In this document: positions 22,829 through 35,723 of the stretch, piece by piece
Numbering within the stretch: the first letter of the stretch is position 1
Layout: each line of letters opens with the position of its first letter
Assembly: GCA_035772405.1 (NCBI GenBank)
Contig: JAYKKM010000225.1
Location: 1,538,501 to 1,602,500, forward strand
DNA length: 64,000 nt
DNA from: Chrysogorgia sp. JL179-B06
Taxonomy: Eukaryota; Cnidaria; Anthozoa; Scleralcyonacea; Chrysogorgiidae
Reading direction: 5' to 3'
The notes under the pieces: model-generated
Database searches by the model: none
What the model was told of the DNA's origin: nothing
What the model saw: the letters and a program-made list of their open reading frames with translations, nothing else
Translations under genes and position numbers: made by a program

Positions 22829-23021
22829 CAGGGATGGATGCAGCATGATCTGGTAGGGGGGTGCTCTGGTGCCGAGTTGTGTCTGTCATGCGTGCTGCGC
22901 GCTCATCAGTATTCTGGCGGTCATGTGCACTCTCGCATACCACTACAGCAAGGCACTAGTCTTGCTTGACTACTGTATTGCACACACCTAACCCCCCTCC
23001 CCCCGCGCAAATCCATCCCTG
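22829..23021. mobile_element. hAT-type MITE, 193 bp
   Basis: Ends CAGGGATGGAT...ATCCATCCCTG with a perfect 8-bp target duplication CATGTTAG (22821-22828 and 23022-23029). An older inverted relative lies at 57753-58070. Confidence 0.92.
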
Positions 23022-23029
23022 CATGTTAG

Positions 23030-23618
23030 AGTGCAGACAATAACCATGAAAGATTTGACTAACTATAAATACTGGGACTATATATAGTACTAATTAGTTA
23101 ATTCATTTATAAACTAATTATTTGCTGATTATCTGATAACAATTTTGTTGTTGATTAACAGTCAAGGCGAAAATAGATAAAACTGGTGACACGACAAGTT
23201 ATTGAAACTTATTTTTGAATTTTTCCCCTTAACCATCTCTTATGAATCTGGTTCAATCATTCAAAACAGTGCTTTATAAACAATCAGAGTTTAAAAAACA
23301 GTTGTTGTGGTTTAGTGGTTACCACACATGTTTATGAGCTGAGCCTTGAACCAGGGAATGTTGTTATAACTATCTAGAAAAAACTCCTTTTGAAAAAAAA
23401 AACAGGCAGACTTTATTCACTCTATGAGCTTAGTAATACATAGCTGACAGTGTACTCACTGTAAATGCAAATCAAAGTAACATTAACAGTAACATTTTTA
23501 ACAATAACATTTTCTTTGATACTGCAGGATGCAAATGTTCCAACTAAACACAAATGTCAAATATTCAAATGCACTAACGTTTGAAAAATACATGTTCAAG
23601 CGTTTTAAAAATTGTGTT
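23030..23618. other. Gene-free A+T-rich spacer
   Basis: Nothing coding is recognised between the MITE and the 3' end of the HECT gene. Confidence 0.5.
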
Positions 23619-27109
<3,491 letters not shown>

Positions 27110-27162
27110 CTGGACAAAGAAAAAGCGTTATACGGCTGTAGTTTCTTCCCAGTAAGTCTTCC

Positions 27163-27645
27163 TTGTACTTTTCCAGGGTAAATGGTTCAATACTGCCTGT
27201 CAGGGTTATAACCTCACTCCCATCTGGATTGTTTTGTCAGAACTGTGGTTCTTGGGCACGAAAAGGTTACAAATATTGCCCTGGATGCGGCATTTCTTCA
27301 GCTAAACGTTCCTCAAGTGAAGGATCAAGTGGTGTTGCTAGAAGTCTCAATACGTTTAAAGAATTTAAAGATAAAAAGTCGACGGAAAGGACACAATTAA
27401 TCGACGACAAGAATACCGCGAAGAACAAGAAGGGAAAGATCGTGGTCGTGGATCCAGTGCCCGTCATTATAACCATTGGCATCGCCACTAACTTGAAGGG
27501 CACATTCAAGCCCATTCGGGGAAAGTCTATACCTCTCAAAATCATTAAGTCTGCGTCGGCCGAAGCTGCGCGCGAAGAAGCCATAAAGAAAAGAGCATTT
27601 TACGACAGGTCTTTCAGAAATGATCTAACATATCAACTATGCTAG
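27163..27645 (+). CDS. Zinc-ribbon protein fragment
   Basis: Contains FCQNCG...YCPGCG, a treble-cysteine-pair zinc ribbon, followed by a basic stretch with TFKEFKDKKS and VIITIGIATNLK...RGKSIPLKI, ending ...LTYQLC. This domain order is familiar from uncharacterised invertebrate and fish proteins that can carry a HECT domain further on. The real exon may begin near 27205 rather than at the first ATG. It faces away from the HECT gene, only 54 bp from its first traced exon, so the two may be remains of one rearranged gene or a divergent pair. Confidence 0.5.
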   Translation: MYFSRVNGSILPVRVITSLPSGLFCQNCGSWARKGYKYCPGCGISSAKRSSSEGSSGVARSLNTFKEFKDKKSTERTQLIDDKNTAKNKKGKIVVVDPVPVIITIGIATNLKGTFKPIRGKSIPLKIIKSASAEAAREEAIKKRAFYDRSFRNDLTYQLC

Positions 27646-27699
27646 GCGGCCAATCCGGGGCAAGGGGTCAGGGCAGGCATGAATTGTCCGAGCTTGTTT

Positions 27700-28004
27700 C
27701 CAGGCTCCCGAAATTTTGTTTTGTGTCAGTTGACGGTTGTGTACCACGAAACTCTGTTGTGTACTCCGAAATTTTGTTTTGTAGCAGTCGACGGTTGTGT
27801 TCTACAAAACTTTGTTGTGCTCTACGAAACTTTTTGTGTTCTACAAAACTTTGTTGTGCTCTACGAAACTTTGTTGTGTACCACGAAACTTTGTTGTGTT
27901 CTACAAAACTTTGTTGTGCTCTACGAAACTTTGTTGTGTACCACGAAACTCTGTTGTGTAACCAACCAAATATTGAGTTGTGTTTTGCCCTTGTGGGCCA
28001 CCGT
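27700..28004 (+). repeat. CACAACAAAGTTTCG minisatellite, right
   Basis: Inverted partner of 21164-21396, with units reading CTACGAAACTTTGTTGTG. Ends at GTGGGCCACCGT, matching the left copy. Confidence 0.88.
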
Positions 28005-28009
28005 AGGAT

Positions 28010-28163
28010 TGTGAACGTCGTTACAACGTCCACACAACGTTATGACACGATACCCAAGTGTCAAACATCCCGTGAACGTTGTCTGAAGGTTAGGTCCGAC
28101 CTAACAAAACTAGAACCTTCCCACAATGTTGTCACAACGTTATATGTGTTATAATTAGCTGGG
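28010..28163. repeat. Fishbone repeats and right end of the large element
   Basis: ACGTCGTTACAACGTCC, AATGTTGTCACAACGTT and related palindromes lead to the terminal TTAGCTGGG. Confidence 0.65.
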
Positions 28164-28441
28164 TTTTGAGTCATCCAGTTTAGCCCATTTTATTGGCAAG
28201 TGTTGGCATGGCAAGTCAGTGTGCCACTTGAAACGCAGAAAATTACGAGAGGGTGCGCGGCACCTACTATTAAAATTGCTGGCGCTCTACTCTATAGCGG
28301 GGGATTAGGGACAAAATTGTTATAGGAAGGCATTGGGATTGGCATTGCGCTCTGACAAACAACAAAGGAGAATTTAGAATATGATGAGATCAATTTAAAT
28401 ATCATAATTTTACCAAGATATATGTCATCTAACAAAGATCG

Positions 28442-28744
28442 ATGTCGACTAACAAAGCCCCTGGGACAGATAAAATTCGCATTCGCGTGATTAAAGATTG
28501 CCTTTCTGCCATCCTCCCTTCACTCACCTCTATCATTAACGCTACCATGGAGAATGCTAATTTCCCAAACGTATGGAAAATTGCAGAGGTGATACCCATT
28601 CTTAAAGTTGGTGACTATGAAATACCAAATAATAACAGGCCTATTTCGTTGTTGCCCGTACTGTCTAAAGTTTGTGAAAGGACAATTCATAATCAGTTCA
28701 CTTCACCTCTTACTTACTCCCAAGGGATCAACAGGGGGTTCTAA
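28442..28744 (+). pseudogene. LINE (non-LTR) reverse transcriptase fragment
   Basis: About 95 codons with the start of the RT fingers: NKAPGTDKIRIRVIKDCL, WKIAEVIPILKVGD, NNNRPISLLPVLSKVCER. This is diagnostic of APE-type LINEs (CR1/L2/jockey group). Truncated on the left by unrelated DNA and on the right by a palindromic MITE inserted at 28732. No catalytic YxDD box remains. Confidence 0.9.
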
Positions 28745-29048
28745 CATGTATTTTTTATTTTAAACAGTATATACATCCATACACACATACATAGTTTATA
28801 TAAATTACCGTGATAGTAGTGTCGTTGCTCTTGTTGCTCCAAAAACAAGCCGAATGAAGTATTCGAGATAAAAATTGATTTTCTCGTAAGTTGGCCGAGC
28901 GGAGGTTGAGTACGAGACAATCAATTTTTATCTTGAATACTTCATTCAAGAGCAACGACACTACTATCACGGTAATTTATATAAACTATGTATGTGTGTA
29001 TGGATGTATATACTGTTTAAAATAAAAAATACATGTTAGAACCCCCTG
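28732..29048. mobile_element. Palindromic MITE, 317 bp
   Basis: Long, nearly perfect arms: CAGGGGGTTCTAACATG...CATGTTAGAACCCCCTG, continuing through ATATACATCCATACAC and the ACGACACTACTATCACGG segment. It interrupts the LINE fragment. No clean target duplication was found. Confidence 0.88.
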
Positions 29049-29049
29049 T

Positions 29050-29470
29050 GATTGAAGTAAGAAAATGATTTTCTTGAAAAGAAAATAATTTCTTAAAGTA
29101 AGAAATATTTTCCTTTTTCTTAAACTAAGAAAATATTTTCTTGAAGAAAATGTTTCCTTAATAAGAATAAGAATAAGAATAAACCTGCAAGAATCGATTT
29201 TACTAAAAACAAGAAAATATTTTCTTAAAACAAGAAAATATTTTCTTACCAAGAATAAACCAAGAATCGATTTTACTTAAAACAAGAAAATATTTTCTTA
29301 CCAAGAAAATTCCAAGAATCAATTTTACTTAAAACAAGAAAATATTTTCTCACCAAGAATAAACCAAGAACAATTTTACTTAAAACAAGAAAATATTAGC
29401 AATGAATTTCTTATCAAGATGACACGAATACAATCAATTTTACTTGTAACAAGAAAATATTTCTTAGAGT
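29050..29470. repeat. A+T-rich minisatellite
   Basis: Units of roughly 55 bp built from ACAAGAAAATATTTTCTTAC, CCAAGAAT and CGATTTTACTTAAA, each holding the self-complementary core AAAATATTTT. Degenerate toward both ends. Confidence 0.8.
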
Positions 29471-29697
29471 CAATTTAAATATAATCATTACCGGTGTATA
29501 CACTGAAATGAAACAAGCCGTTTTAGTTGACCCGTACGAGGATTTATTTGTTGTAGACTGTTAACAAAGTCTTGCCTATAACGTTTTGAGTGTATAGTAG
29601 CCATTAGAGTGAATAAAACGTTGCGCGAGCGCGACGCGGAGTCGTCTTGGTGTCATTCGAGTAGCTTTATAAACCGGCAAGATATACTGGCTCGCTC
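29471..29697. other. Left flank of the Polinton, with target duplication
   Basis: Unique-looking flank with no gene. The last six bases, TCGCTC (29692-29697), are repeated directly after the element at 48147-48152. Confidence 0.85.
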
Positions 29698-29857
29698 AGT
29701 AGTATAGAGAGTGGCGGTACGAGCTCAGTCAACGTCAACCGTAATATAAACACCAAAACATCACCAAATTTGTGTCGAGCCATAATTCAGCAATGTTTTG
29801 GTACTCACGTTTTACAATCGACGTTGGTGAGCTCGTAGCGTCACTCTCTATACTACT
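29698..29857. repeat. Terminal hairpin in the left repeat
   Basis: 160 bp that starts AGTAGTATAGAGAGTG and ends CACTCTCTATACTACT, with arms of ~75 bp that also pair through AACACCAAAACATC-type sequence. The element end can fold on itself. Confidence 0.85.
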
Positions 29858-30286
29858 ATGGCAATCATTAGCCAATCTAAACACCTCTCCCATGTTTCCC
29901 ACTCAATTGATAAGAAATACTAAAATAACGGTTTTCGCTAAATTTAAAGCTAGAATGTGTCGTTTCATCATTTTCACGTCTTTAAAAAGTAGAAAGTGTC
30001 GTTTCAACATTTTCGCGTATTTAAAAAAAGGCATAGTGTGCCACTTCAACGTTTTCACACATTTAAAAAAGTAGAAGGTGTCATTTCAGCATTTTTACAT
30101 TTTTGTTCAACAAACCACCGACACGTTCTGCTGTTGTCTCACAAATTCACGCGCGAAAAAAAACCACTAGATTTCGATTCTAGTGGTGATGTTTATCCAA
30201 ATGGATAGCGAAATGGCGCTCTTTTGATTGGTCAACAAATAGCCGGTTGTTTTGCAAATTAGTCCGTTTGCTCACTATTTTCAGTG
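29698..30286 (+). repeat. Polinton left terminal inverted repeat
   Basis: 589 bp matching the reverse complement of 47560-48146 with scattered substitutions and an indel of about 18 bp (GATGTTTATCC region near 30190) plus a shorter segment near 30230. It ends six bases short of the polymerase stop codon. It contains direct sub-repeats with the theme TGTCGTTTCA.CATTTTC.CGT.TTTAAAAA, about 55 bp apart. Confidence 0.95.
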
Positions 30287-30291
30287 TTATC

Positions 30292-33200
30292 TCACGCTTC
30301 AATGTTTTTGTGACCATATGCGTAGGAGTCAATACCATTTTCTAAAAGGTATCGTTTGTCATCAAAACAGGATAGCGACACTTTATTAATTTCATAACTA
30401 CCTAGCTGATGTTTGACACTTCTAATGGTCTTCATTGTGTGTCGCAATTGTTTCTGCTCAAGTAGCACACTTTTATAATCTTCATGCTTGATTACCTTTT
30501 TAATTATATTTTTTCTAATACCTTTTGCAGTTTTCCCACCACCTCCATCCTCTTTCAAATAACTATACATTTTACTACGCAACCCAACGAACTCAATAAT
30601 TGGCGTTCCAGCGCACTCGTCCTTCATCTTCCCAATAACTTTCTTATTCTCTCTAAAAAAGAATGGGCTGTCTACAGGATAGTCGCTATTGTCGAACTTT
30701 TCGCACTCCATCATAAAGTCGGAATAAACGTCGTCAGTTTTGATTGAGTACAACAGACTGTCAGTGTCAGTGAAGTGCAATCTACAGGTGTCGCTAGAGT
30801 ACTTTTTCATAATATAATTGTAGTGAAAATTGTACATCAGCGTTTTACTCAAGTCTAGTATGCACATACCCACATATGCAGGTCTATTTAGTGTCAGCGT
30901 TTCTTTAACCTTATGGACAGCGACTAAGTTCTCGCTAAATATTTTGCAAGACACAAACGTCGGCTTCGAGACAAGCTTTTCTAATTTCTTCGCAGTGGTC
31001 ACTAATCTTACGTCCACACGCTTCCTCAAGTTTTCCATCGTTTTTCCGAAGACACTGTTGTTCATCAACTTGAAGAAGTCCTTCTCAAAAGCGTTCTTAG
31101 CCGCGGTTCTTTTGACTGTGTTAAAGTCGATGTACTTGCCTAACCACTTGGACTGGTCAAACTGCAGGACCCTGTGAATCTTATTGATTTTTAATCCAAG
31201 ATCCATATACAACTGCAGATTTCCGTAGTGACACACATACTTTTTTTTGTCCATCAAATTAGTCACCAGCTTCTTTACACCACCAACACTCACGTTAAAC
31301 TTATTTTTGATTTTCGTGCAGTACTCCGACAACATGTCAACGGTTATCTCCATCTTCTCGGGAGCCAGCGGGTAATCGTTGTGTAGGTCGTGCAAATGGG
31401 CTGGATACTCCAAGTCGACCTCGAGCAGTAAACCTTTTTTACTATTGTTGTGATAGTCGTGCAGATTAACTTTTTCTATTTCTCTCTCAGTCAACCACTT
31501 GAAGCCACCCGTAGGTAGACTTCGACTCATTGCCCATCCATACAAATTGTTGGCGTCAAGGTACATCAAATACTTCGACTCTTGCTCTTTGTCATACCCT
31601 TCCATGTACTTATTATTCGCCACACCATGTCTGTTGCATATGTAGCTCACACCACCACGCATACCTAACTCTACGAACTGGAACATGTCAATGTCGGACA
31701 ATAATTCAAGTTCCACTCCGGTCATCTTTAGCATGGCGTCCCAAGCCAATCCAGGCGATGTGAAATAATGGCAAGGGTCTAATTTATACTCGCGATGGCA
31801 TGTCTCTCTAAAGTTCTCAAAAACGTCGGCGAGCAAGAGCACATCGCTTTTCAAATACAGGTCGTGATACCCACCCATATTTTTAACGTCGAAGTAGTCC
31901 CACACATCGATGGCGCGCTCATGCATTTCTTCCGTAATATGCTCGTCATTCAGAACGCTGTAAAAGTCCTTTTTGGAGGGTAGCTCGCATTCATCGAATT
32001 TTTCAAAGGAGTCCATATAATCATAGGGGTAGACCCCCTTTCTTGTCATGAGTGCCAACCCCTCGTCGCGAAACACTTCTGACGTGTATTTGAAAGCGTC
32101 CCTTGGTAGGTTCCTCACCAAGTTGTCTAGACCACTACTCATGAACTGAAAGCTGTCCAAAAATACCAAGTTTTTCCCAAGCATGAACGCCATGTACTTC
32201 TCCATGTTGTTTGGTATCACATTTATGTCTTGACCAAACTTGCCAATCTCCTGCATGATGAAGTGACTATCGTAGCCACGTAAGTTATGAAAGATCACAG
32301 GAATTTTATCAGTCAACTTAAAGTTCACATTACAGTCACGATGCGCGGACCCTCTGTACTTACCTGACACGTGACAGTGGTCTCTCACTCTAACGTCGGC
32401 GCCAGTGTATTCAACGCTACAAATATGGCAACTCTTAGCCTCGTCGAAATTCTTCTTATCGTCGTCAGTCAGCACCATTTCTTTGTTAAAGTGACTCTCA
32501 GATGTTTCTTTACAATATCCAACAATTTCTAACATCTCCCCAATGAACTTATTAACTGCGTTTTCACCACGGTACACTTTCACTGGCTTACTGTACTCGT
32601 TGTCGTAGCAACAAACCAGTTTATACCCATAACCGCAGTCAACGTGTCTCTGGTAAGCATTTGTGTAGCTACGCTCGCTTGACAGCTTTGTTGTGTGCAC
32701 CTTCTGTGTGATAGCCTCGAAGTCTGCGTACACCACAAATGGTACGTTTAGCTGTCTACTAAAATTCTCGTATTTCACTTTCGCACCTTTTTGCGGCATT
32801 TTAATAGCTTGCTTCCCATTGATGACCAAGCATACTTCAATGTGGTTTTCAAGCACGTCCTCTCGGGTGAAGCACTGCAAACAATACCTACAAAAGTGCT
32901 TTCTCGCCTCATGCTTTGTTTGCCGGTGCATGAATTTATTAAAATCGCGAATGTAGACGTAGTGCTTGTTACCTATGTCATTAGTTATCAACAGTAGGTC
33001 CATATGGTCAGGGCACGCCTCCTTAGAAACGTACACAGGGAATGGCTGCTTATCTTCATACCCAAAAACGTTAATGCTAATTTCGTTAGCCTTTTCGATC
33101 TTGTTGTAATCTTTGAGTGTGACTGGGAAGTCAATTCCGTCATAATTCAGCTCACCGACATGCCTAGCGTACTTCGACGTTCTATCAGAGTTTTTTCCAG

Positions 33201-33963
33201 CAGGGAATTTATGTGCGAGGTGACACCATCTAAAGCACTCGTTGTCATCACCGTTATTTACGTTTATCAAACCCTTCTTACTGTTACGCAGCTCCTTTGG
33301 CAACGCAATGTAGCTACTCCCACGCAGAGGTCTGTAAATAGCGATATTGACGTAGTGCGCATCTATTTTGTCGATAGTCCATCCAGACCCCTCAGATAAC
33401 CACCCAGCTATCCGCGTCAAGATCTGTTCCGACCCACGATTGGCGACACCCTCGATGTCGTGTTCATTGATGACGACGAACGTTTCGCTGTTAAAGTAGG
33501 CAGTTTTGTACGTGGTCTTATTGAGTTCTAAAACTTTCTCAAAAGTGACCTTAACTGTCTCTACCACTTTCATTCCGTTGGTCTCACCTAGTTCACGTCT
33601 CAAAAGGTTGATGACAGCGCTTCTACTACCGTTCACCTGATTGATGTCTCTATCGTCAACTACTTCGACTCCATAGGACCTTGTGAACCCTCTTAGCGCT
33701 TGACTCAACAGCCGTGGGCTATGGTCTTCAACTGTGGGTTGTGCCTCCTGGTTTCTGACAAGACGGTTGTGTGTCTGACTACCAACGTTAACTCGCCTGT
33801 TTGTCAGCGGATTAATAGTGCTAACATTTGTCGTGTCGCTAAAAATGCCGTCTCTAACAAGTCGATTGTAGACTCGCCCATGAACGTTGACTGCTCTACC
33901 TGTTAGTGGATTTACAACGGCTGCACCATTTCTAACAAGTGAGTTTTCTGTGACGTCACCCAT
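30292..33963 (-). CDS. Protein-primed family B DNA polymerase (Polinton pPolB)
   Basis: 1,223 aa. Replicates the element, probably primed by a terminal protein at the inverted repeats. N-terminus: two NPLTxRxVNV...NRLVR repeats (18-37, 51-70). A CRYC..C zinc finger lies at 358-378. Exonuclease motifs: DFE (414-416), YDSH (564-567) and YLKSDVLLLAD (703-713). Between Exo I and II is an insert with HxC-rich endonuclease VII/HNH-like residues (CHIC 512-515, DHCHVSGKYRG 528-538, HRDC 541-544). Polymerase motifs: A DANNLYG (803-809), B NNSVFGK (968-974), C DTDS (1066-1069). All catalytic residues are present and the frame is intact. The stop lies just inside the left terminal repeat. It is the last gene of a leftward block of five. 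Confidence 0.98.
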   Translation of the reverse strand: MGDVTENSLVRNGAAVVNPLTGRAVNVHGRVYNRLVRDGIFSDTTNVSTINPLTNRRVNVGSQTHNRLVRNQEAQPTVEDHSPRLLSQALRGFTRSYGVEVVDDRDINQVNGSRSAVINLLRRELGETNGMKVVETVKVTFEKVLELNKTTYKTAYFNSETFVVINEHDIEGVANRGSEQILTRIAGWLSEGSGWTIDKIDAHYVNIAIYRPLRGSSYIALPKELRNSKKGLINVNNGDDNECFRWCHLAHKFPAGKNSDRTSKYARHVGELNYDGIDFPVTLKDYNKIEKANEISINVFGYEDKQPFPVYVSKEACPDHMDLLLITNDIGNKHYVYIRDFNKFMHRQTKHEARKHFCRYCLQCFTREDVLENHIEVCLVINGKQAIKMPQKGAKVKYENFSRQLNVPFVVYADFEAITQKVHTTKLSSERSYTNAYQRHVDCGYGYKLVCCYDNEYSKPVKVYRGENAVNKFIGEMLEIVGYCKETSESHFNKEMVLTDDDKKNFDEAKSCHICSVEYTGADVRVRDHCHVSGKYRGSAHRDCNVNFKLTDKIPVIFHNLRGYDSHFIMQEIGKFGQDINVIPNNMEKYMAFMLGKNLVFLDSFQFMSSGLDNLVRNLPRDAFKYTSEVFRDEGLALMTRKGVYPYDYMDSFEKFDECELPSKKDFYSVLNDEHITEEMHERAIDVWDYFDVKNMGGYHDLYLKSDVLLLADVFENFRETCHREYKLDPCHYFTSPGLAWDAMLKMTGVELELLSDIDMFQFVELGMRGGVSYICNRHGVANNKYMEGYDKEQESKYLMYLDANNLYGWAMSRSLPTGGFKWLTEREIEKVNLHDYHNNSKKGLLLEVDLEYPAHLHDLHNDYPLAPEKMEITVDMLSEYCTKIKNKFNVSVGGVKKLVTNLMDKKKYVCHYGNLQLYMDLGLKINKIHRVLQFDQSKWLGKYIDFNTVKRTAAKNAFEKDFFKLMNNSVFGKTMENLRKRVDVRLVTTAKKLEKLVSKPTFVSCKIFSENLVAVHKVKETLTLNRPAYVGMCILDLSKTLMYNFHYNYIMKKYSSDTCRLHFTDTDSLLYSIKTDDVYSDFMMECEKFDNSDYPVDSPFFFRENKKVIGKMKDECAGTPIIEFVGLRSKMYSYLKEDGGGGKTAKGIRKNIIKKVIKHEDYKSVLLEQKQLRHTMKTIRSVKHQLGSYEINKVSLSCFDDKRYLLENGIDSYAYGHKNIEA

Positions 33964-33975
33964 GGCTTCTATATA

Positions 33976-34584
33976 CTACACTTGTATTTTTTTCCTAAAC
34001 CACTCGTCGTAGTAATTGTCACCACTTTCACACCATCCCAGCTTTGGGTACACCACCCCAAACAGATTGTTATCAAACAAGTCTTTCACCTTCCCGTCTT
34101 TGAGGTCTGACACCTTCTTGAGTGTCTCGACTCGTCTTCTGTGGCACAACCTAATAATGTAGTACCCATATCTGCTGACATTTCTACCCTTTATCAAATT
34201 GCATGAGTACAACGCATTGACAACTTTCAAGAAGTCCTCTTTTATCAACTCAAGGTGCTCACCCTTCACAACGTTCCGTAGTCTCCTCCCCATCCACCAA
34301 GACCGTTTGTGAACGCTTTTTAACCGAGTGAGTCTCATGTCGCTGTAACTCTGAGTGTAGCCCCACTCGGTGTCGCCACACTTTGGACACGCGTACCCAC
34401 CGCAGCCAGTCACATTTTTCACAACGTCGCAATCCGAGCAGTAGTAAAGCCTGAAGGTGCCTCCACACTCAATTTGCGTCTCATTCGCGATTTCGTCAAT
34501 TGTTAAGCCATAACTCATCTGCCTCATAAGTTTGTCCATCACTCTTATACTACTCCAACATTTTTTCACCGAGTGAGTACCCAC
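33976..34584 (-). CDS. Zinc-ribbon protein, possible VLTF3-like late transcription factor
   Basis: 202 aa. A four-cysteine ribbon (C49xxC52, C66xxC69, with a GCGGYACPKCG context) is followed by LKSVHKRSWWMGRRL and a KGEH turn. This arrangement resembles the poxvirus/NCLDV late transcription factor VLTF3 family (zinc ribbon, then a Y/HxR..HF..L..xxGxE segment). If so, it would activate late (capsid) genes. The resemblance is by pattern only. The start overlaps the previous gene by 19 bases, and the polymerase begins 12 bases after its stop, so the three are probably co-transcribed. Alternative: a zinc-ribbon DNA-binding protein specific to Polintons. Confidence 0.45.
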   Translation of the reverse strand: MGTHSVKKCWSSIRVMDKLMRQMSYGLTIDEIANETQIECGGTFRLYYCSDCDVVKNVTGCGGYACPKCGDTEWGYTQSYSDMRLTRLKSVHKRSWWMGRRLRNVVKGEHLELIKEDFLKVVNALYSCNLIKGRNVSRYGYYIIRLCHRRRVETLKKVSDLKDGKVKDLFDNNLFGVVYPKLGWCESGDNYYDEWFRKKIQV

Positions 34585-34985
34585 ACCGCTATCCCACTAC
34601 CCAAACCTAACGCGCTAACAAACAACAATTGGTATTCCTTCATTTCCGCACTCGGTTGGTAGTAATCCGCAACCCTCGGGGAGTCAGTGAACACTCGTCC
34701 GCTGTACTGTATGGTCATTACGCTTCTAAGTTCCTCCAACGCGTGGTTTGTGTCATTGATGTCAGCGTTAGCATCTGAGAGCATTTGCCGTAAACGCTGA
34801 ATCTTATCTTTCTTGGCGACCTCATTTTCATACCACGCTTCTTTCGCGCTGGCTAACTGCTCCAACGCATGGTTGTGCCTTTTCATCTCAGCTTCATAAC
34901 CCGAGTGATTAAACTTCGAAAACATAAAGCCAGCGCCTGCAAAAGCCACTGCATTAAATATCCCTCCAGCCACAACGCTCGCCAT
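34566..34985 (-). CDS. Small membrane protein with coiled coil
   Basis: 139 aa. Hydrophobic glycine/alanine-rich N-terminal segment (1-22), central charged coiled coil (~30-90, with heptad leucines, EMKRHNHALEQL...), and a C-terminal transmembrane helix (117-137). The two membrane-facing ends joined by a helix suggest a virion membrane or scaffold protein. No family recognised. Part of the leftward block, four bases after the preceding gene. Confidence 0.65.
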   Translation of the reverse strand: MASVVAGGIFNAVAFAGAGFMFSKFNHSGYEAEMKRHNHALEQLASAKEAWYENEVAKKDKIQRLRQMLSDANADINDTNHALEELRSVMTIQYSGRVFTDSPRVADYYQPSAEMKEYQLLFVSALGLGSGIAVWVLTR

Positions 34986-34989
34986 TAAC

Positions 34990-35232
34990 TTACATTGATT
35001 TGAATGGATCTGTCGGTATCCACTTTTTTGATTGCATCCATTTTACTAACAGCGTTCCTACACCAACAGCTGCAGCGAGTTTCACTGTGCCTTTAACTGT
35101 CTCTGGCGTTCCCAATGGTTCTCCCAAAGCCTTTTTAGAAATCATACTCACTACCACAGCACCAGTCGTGACAAGTAGCGCGTCGTACAGTTCGTTCATA
35201 AGTTCTTTTCGATCGATCGCAGCCATATACAT
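34990..35232 (-). CDS. Small two-helix membrane protein
   Basis: 80 aa with two hydrophobic helices (~17-33 and 50-66) and a lysine-rich C-terminus (KWMQSKKWIP). Start may be Met1 or Met3. Function unknown. It sits between two other small membrane-protein genes with spacings of 15 and 4 bases, which supports its being real. Confidence 0.6.
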   Translation of the reverse strand: MYMAAIDRKELMNELYDALLVTTGAVVVSMISKKALGEPLGTPETVKGTVKLAAAVGVGTLLVKWMQSKKWIPTDPFKSM

Positions 35233-35247
35233 TGTCGTGTGTTTTGT

Positions 35248-35592
35248 TCAAGAATCAAATGTGTCAAGTGTTGGACGACGAGTTCTACAACTTTCTGACA
35301 CAGCTGGTGTAGTACTCACAGGCTCTAGTCGTGTCTCTTTTTCACTGCTAATTGTGTACCATAACGAAGCGCCAGCGATGATTACACCAAGTGTTCCGAC
35401 AACATATCCATAACCCCACTCACTACCCTGTTCTTCGTTGACTATCATTTCACGCATTTTCTTTTCTTTCGCAGCTTTCGATATCTCAGCCAACTTTTTA
35501 CCAGCAGCGACACGCTTTGGGTCCTTCACCTTAACACTTTTCACATCAGCCGTAATCTTAGCGTCGACAGCCGTCTGTGAGTCCTCAACCAT
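35248..35592 (-). CDS. Single-span membrane protein, first gene of leftward block
   Basis: 114 aa: basic/charged N-terminal half (KKLAEISKAAKEKKMREM), one hydrophobic helix (YGYVVGTLGVIIAGASLWYT) and a short polar tail. Type II orientation is likely. No family recognised. First gene of the leftward block, 131 bases from the divergent zinc-finger gene, so it probably shares the control region with the 35620-35672 direct repeats. Confidence 0.6.
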   Translation of the reverse strand: MVEDSQTAVDAKITADVKSVKVKDPKRVAAGKKLAEISKAAKEKKMREMIVNEEQGSEWGYGYVVGTLGVIIAGASLWYTISSEKETRLEPVSTTPAVSESCRTRRPTLDTFDS

Positions 35593-35619
35593 CTAATACA
35601 CTATCACATATTATCTTAC

Positions 35620-35672
35620 TCACAGTTGACCTCACAGGTGTCTCACAGTTGACCTCACAGGTGTCTCACAAT
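35620..35672. promoter_or_regulatory. Direct repeats between divergent gene blocks
   Basis: Two and a third copies of a 25-bp unit containing CTCACAGTTGACC then TCACAGGTGTC, lying in the only sizeable divergent gap (35593-35723) between the replication block and the zinc-finger/thymidine kinase pair. Likely a shared promoter or factor-binding array. Confidence 0.5.
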
Positions 35673-35723
35673 TCCAGACCAAACGCACTAAAAAATCCTA
35701 ATTTTTTCCAGGAGTATAACATA

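Noticed and set aside
29050..29470. Evenly spaced repeats resembling a CRISPR array
   Set aside because: Units are degenerate and A+T-rich, with no unique spacers, in animal DNA; it is a minisatellite.
35577..35723. N-terminal extension of the zinc-finger gene
   Set aside because: It would translate the direct-repeat control region and overlap the divergent gene; the ATG at 35724 is preferred.
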